A stretch of 64,000 nucleotides of DNA from Bacteroidota bacterium (GTDB taxonomy: Bacteria > Bacteroidota > Bacteroidia > Cytophagales > Cyclobacteriaceae): positions 62,001 through 126,000 of the forward strand of contig JAFEAL010000008.1 of assembly GCA_018266435.1 (NCBI GenBank), written 5' to 3'. Below the pieces are notes generated by a model. It made no database searches, was not told the DNA's origin, and was given only the letters and a program-made list of their open reading frames with translations. Below, in pieces: positions 61,350 to 64,000 of the stretch (the stretch's first letter is position 1; each line of letters opens with the position of its first letter). Both the position numbers and the translations under genes were made by a program.

Positions 61350-63200
61350 TTATTGGATTACACAAGCCCCTCCTGCACACGCTGCCTCGGCCTGCAAATC
61401 AGTGGTGTCATCGGGCTCAAACACTTTTGACAAATCGAGAGCGTGCAACGCGTGCTCCATTTCATCAAATTTTTGTTGAGTAATATCTTCAAAAGGAGGT
61501 TGCTTGTAGTTGCCGTTATCATACGGCAATACGCTCAGCCCATTATAGCTGGCTTTATTTTTCCACATCCATTCACCCACTTTAGCCCATTCGTCATCTT
61601 TAATTGAAACTGTAGCTGAGACATTGTTAGCGTTGTAGCCCAGCCTGTAGCCGTTGCGCACCCATTGCTGATTGAACAATTTTATACGCTCTAACATATC
61701 CATCACATCTTCGGTGCGCAAAATACTTCCCTCAGGTGCTTTTTGAGGGATGCAAATGATGCCCTGTTTGCTGTTGAGCAGATCATCTTCTAACAATTCA
61801 GGGTGATTGATTTTTAAGTAATCGTACAGCGCCTCATTTTTGCCAATACGCATTCTGCGCAAGTAATAATCATTATGCCAGGCATGAATGCCAGAAGAAG
61901 TGCCCAGCACCAGTGAACTGGTACCCGAGGGTTTGATGGTGGTGCAGCGGGCGGCAAATTGTATTCCGATTTGTGCCGACACTACATTATTAACATGTCG
62001 CACTTCTTCAGCGGCTTCCCTCAAATCCAGTTTGCTTACATACCCACTGGCAATACCCGTCATGCCTACGCCAATGAGGGCGTCTTGTTCTGTTGTTTTT
62101 TTCCAGACTTCACGCAGGTAGTGAAAGTCAGTGAAACCCGCCTGCAAAGTTCCCAAAAAACTGGCAGCCCTTGCCCTGCCGTTTAGTTCTTCCTGAGTCT
62201 CCACATCTGATACGTTGATTTCGCACAGGTTGCAAAACTGAAATGGGCGCAGTGCAATTTCACAGCATGGGTTGGTTCCCCAGTCGGGGTGATTGCTGAA
62301 ATAGAATCCTGGCTCGCCTGCGCCCGACAGCTCTATTTTTTTCCATAGATCAAAAAATTCCTTCTCAGTAGTTTGGTCCCGCGATAATACAGCTGAGTTA
62401 TTGGCCCGGCCTCGCTGCTCATTCAGTTCCCACCAGTTGCCAAATTTGCACGTAAGCATTTCTTCGTCTTCCAGTGAAAAGAGTGAAATCATGGCAGACC
62501 TGCGAATGCCACCGGCCAATACAGCGTTGGCAATGTGGCACATGATATCGTGGCACTCCAACGAAGTCAGTTTTTCACCATTGTTTTTTCTGTCGAGTAT
62601 GGCCATGACATGTGCATGGCAAACTTTTAGAGGCTCAGGACCTGGCGCTTTTCCTCCGGCAGTTACTAAACGGGCGCCTTTGGGGCGAATGTCTGAGTAA
62701 TCAAAAAGTGGAAGCGAATCGCTTTGCCCAAAGTAGGCTTTCATAATCATTTTGATCGAATCGGCCCAGCCCTCCAAACTGTCGCCAATGAGAAAACGTC
62801 TTTTCTTTTCAGCCTTATGAATAACAGGCAAGCCGCTGACATGGTGAAGCTGCACGGAAAAGCCCACGCCAGTTCCGCCCAGCAACAAAAACATGGCTTC
62901 AGAAAATGCACGGATATCATCGATGGGGAGGTAAGCGCAATTATAAATGCGGCTGTTATTTTTGACGATGGGTGGCCCTGCAAACTGCATGGCACGCATT
63001 GAAGGGAGTACCTTTTTTTGTAGCACCCACTGCATATTTTCTTCTATCTCATTTTCCAGATTTGGATACCGTTCTTTCATCATGGCTTCGTAGCGGCCAC
63101 ATATTTCCGGCCAAAGTTCTCTGCGCTCCAGTTCGGGAATGTACCGTGCATACTTCATGTAAATGACAATGTCACTAAGGATTTCTTGATTTAACTCCAT
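61350..63200 (-). CDS. nrdJ: Class II (adenosylcobalamin-dependent) ribonucleotide reductase
   Basis: Reduces ribonucleotides for DNA synthesis (616 aa). Motifs: NCAYLPIDDIRAFSEAMFLLLGGTGVGFSVQ; FDYSDIRPKGARLVTAGGKAPGPEPLKVC, characteristic of the monomeric class II type; NPCCEIALRPFQFCNLCEIN with active-site cysteines; TTIKPSGTSSLVLGTSSGIHAW; and the terminal cysteine pair CAGGAC. These place it in the B12-dependent triphosphate-reductase-like group rather than NrdA, and no NrdB is nearby. No cobalamin riboswitch precedes it. It does not need oxygen or an iron subunit. Confidence 0.86.
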   Translation of the reverse strand: MELNQEILSDIVIYMKYARYIPELERRELWPEICGRYEAMMKERYPNLENEIEENMQWVLQKKVLPSMRAMQFAGPPIVKNNSRIYNCAYLPIDDIRAFSEAMFLLLGGTGVGFSVQLHHVSGLPVIHKAEKKRRFLIGDSLEGWADSIKMIMKAYFGQSDSLPLFDYSDIRPKGARLVTAGGKAPGPEPLKVCHAHVMAILDRKNNGEKLTSLECHDIMCHIANAVLAGGIRRSAMISLFSLEDEEMLTCKFGNWWELNEQRGRANNSAVLSRDQTTEKEFFDLWKKIELSGAGEPGFYFSNHPDWGTNPCCEIALRPFQFCNLCEINVSDVETQEELNGRARAASFLGTLQAGFTDFHYLREVWKKTTEQDALIGVGMTGIASGYVSKLDLREAAEEVRHVNNVVSAQIGIQFAARCTTIKPSGTSSLVLGTSSGIHAWHNDYYLRRMRIGKNEALYDYLKINHPELLEDDLLNSKQGIICIPQKAPEGSILRTEDVMDMLERIKLFNQQWVRNGYRLGYNANNVSATVSIKDDEWAKVGEWMWKNKASYNGLSVLPYDNGNYKQPPFEDITQQKFDEMEHALHALDLSKVFEPDDTTDLQAEAACAGGACVIQ

Positions 63201-63756
63201 ACGATTTAGTGGTTTAGGTTAAAAAATATTTATTTATAAAAATGTTGGTTAATGAATTTGTGATTCCCCACACCTTGAGAATAAACCAAGATCAAGAGCA
63301 ATCTCTTAATGCCGTACCTTGATAAAACAACTCCACTAGCTCTTTGCCCGGCTTTACCGGTTGGTTTTATTGACCGAATTGTAAAATCAATGTATTTGAT
63401 CTGTCTCAATGATATTCGATTTATTTCTTCAAACTTAATAAAAGACAATTAAGTCTTTAAATAAAAAAATACTTTTATTAGAAGTGCCTTAAAAAAACGA
63501 GTCAAAATCAAACCGATAAAATCTTAGGTAAGGGGGCTAACACAAACCAGTAACCGACTTTGTGAGCGGAGCGGTTTCCAACCTGGAGTCAGAAGAGGGG
63601 GATTACCTGGGTTGTTCCTCCCTGATAAAGACGCTTAAAATAGGATTTTGTGAAATGTAAGAAAGGCAATAGACGGCAATTGTTTTTTTACTATTGAGTT
63701 CAGTACCCGAAGGGTATTAAGATGACATTTAAATTTTTTGTGTAAAAACTGAAGAC
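63201..63756. other. 556-bp region without a supported gene, with a GC-rich island
   Basis: Mostly A/T-rich. A frame at 63230-63448 (minus) lacks an ATG and known motifs. Between about 63525 and 63645 the sequence is GC-richer and has complementary pieces (ACAAA/TTTGT, AACCG/CGGTT, CCAG/CTGG), which may be a structured RNA or repeat. TACCC-GAA-GGGTA at 63705-63717 is a small hairpin. TAAGTTTG (63427-63434, minus) could serve nrdJ but has no -33 at the right distance. Confidence 0.4.
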
Positions 63757-64000
63757 CTAGTGCTGTGATGGGATGATGCAGCGCTCGTTCTTGAGGATTT
63801 TTTTGGCATGTGCTACCTCCACAGCTGATTTGGCATCGTTCATTTCATCGTGCATTTTTTCTTTGATCTTGCGTACACGCATAGCTTCAATGAACCGCTT
63901 GATGTCTTCTTCATTTTCTAAGACCAATGGAGGCACTTCCATTGGTTGGTTGTCATCACCTTTGGCCACCATGGTAAAATAACACGAGTTGGTATGTTTC
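63757..64000 (-). CDS. Acyl-CoA thioesterase, hotdog fold (5' end outside window)
   Basis: C-terminal part of an acyl-CoA thioesterase (about 80 residues visible). The frame remains open to the window edge and reads HTNSCYFTMVAKGDDNQPMEVPPLVLENEEDIKRFIEAMRVRKIKEK, with the strand-turn FTMVA-GD and PVPPL-type segment of the YciA/COG1607 group. The catalytic Asp and HGG loop should lie further upstream, outside the window. The ATG at 63972 is internal, not the real start. Confidence 0.85.
   Translation of the reverse strand, partial: KHTNSCYFTMVAKGDDNQPMEVPPLVLENEEDIKRFIEAMRVRKIKEKMHDEMNDAKSAVEVAHAKKILKNERCIIPSQH

Noticed and set aside
63230..63448. 72-codon minus-strand frame upstream of nrdJ
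   Set aside because: Starts with TTG only, no motif, and lies in the likely leader of nrdJ.
1..64000. tRNA, rRNA, CRISPR array, prophage or complete insertion sequence
   Set aside because: I looked for TTCGAATCC-type arms, regular repeat-spacer patterns and transposase or integrase motifs and found none that hold up.

Overview
The window reads as a chromosomal stretch from a member of the Bacteroidota, most likely order Cytophagales. The evidence is consistent across the window. There are few Shine-Dalgarno sites, and several promoters match the phylum pattern TTG/TTTG - 17 to 21 bases - TAnnTTTG. One M4 peptidase ends in a type IX secretion sorting domain. Other typical markers are a TonB-dependent receptor behind a cobalamin riboswitch, DUF4097, DUF5522 and DUF4159 proteins, and an alternative GlmU-like protein. 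No rRNA, tRNA, CRISPR array, complete insertion sequence or prophage was seen.

Layout. Positions 1-8635 hold housekeeping genes: an exported cyclophilin, DNA polymerase III delta', a GlmU-like enzyme, ribosomal protein L31 type B, an MsbA-like ABC exporter, GmhA for heptose synthesis, a START-like protein and a dienoyl-CoA-reductase-type SDR. Positions 8706-10542 carry an OmpA lipoprotein, a 54-aa membrane protein and the glycosyltransferase MtgA. Positions 10549-26249, all on the minus strand, are the most distinctive part: a MoxR/DUF58/BatA-type cluster (six genes) preceded by an array of three TldD and two TldE paralogues. Every TldD carries a twin-arginine signal, no TldE has a signal, and strong terminators cut the array into units. 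Positions 26415-32009 have an exported rhodanese/TlpA pair, an MFS exporter, and a sigma/anti-sigma/DUF4097/DUF4097 operon. Positions 32066-35479 form a vitamin B12 uptake locus. Positions 35574-44351 hold a large metzincin protease, small regulatory and stress genes, MeaB, a CHASE2/FecR-like pair and SucD. Positions 44448-49895 hold the T9SS-secreted thermolysin-like protease, a lipoprotein and a PIN-PhoH protein. Positions 50131-53907 are a tight plus-strand operon (VanX-type dipeptidase, DUF5009 membrane protein, MazG-like, amidohydrolase lipoprotein). Positions 53908-61109 are a minus-strand run (M24 peptidase, PlsC, GatC, a TPR membrane protein, GcvT, ComB). A class II, B12-dependent ribonucleotide reductase and a partial acyl-CoA thioesterase close the window.

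Two themes link the genes. First, B12: uptake (riboswitch, BtuB, BtuF-like) and use (MeaB, class II RNR) are both present. Second, the cell envelope: TldD/E, the Bat-like cluster, MtgA, VanX, the OmpA lipoprotein and the exported proteases all act at or beyond the inner membrane. The most promising candidate for an undescribed system is the Tat-exported TldD/TldE array beside the MoxR/Bat-like cluster. Two coding genes also contain in-frame inverted repeats that look like inserted palindromic elements.
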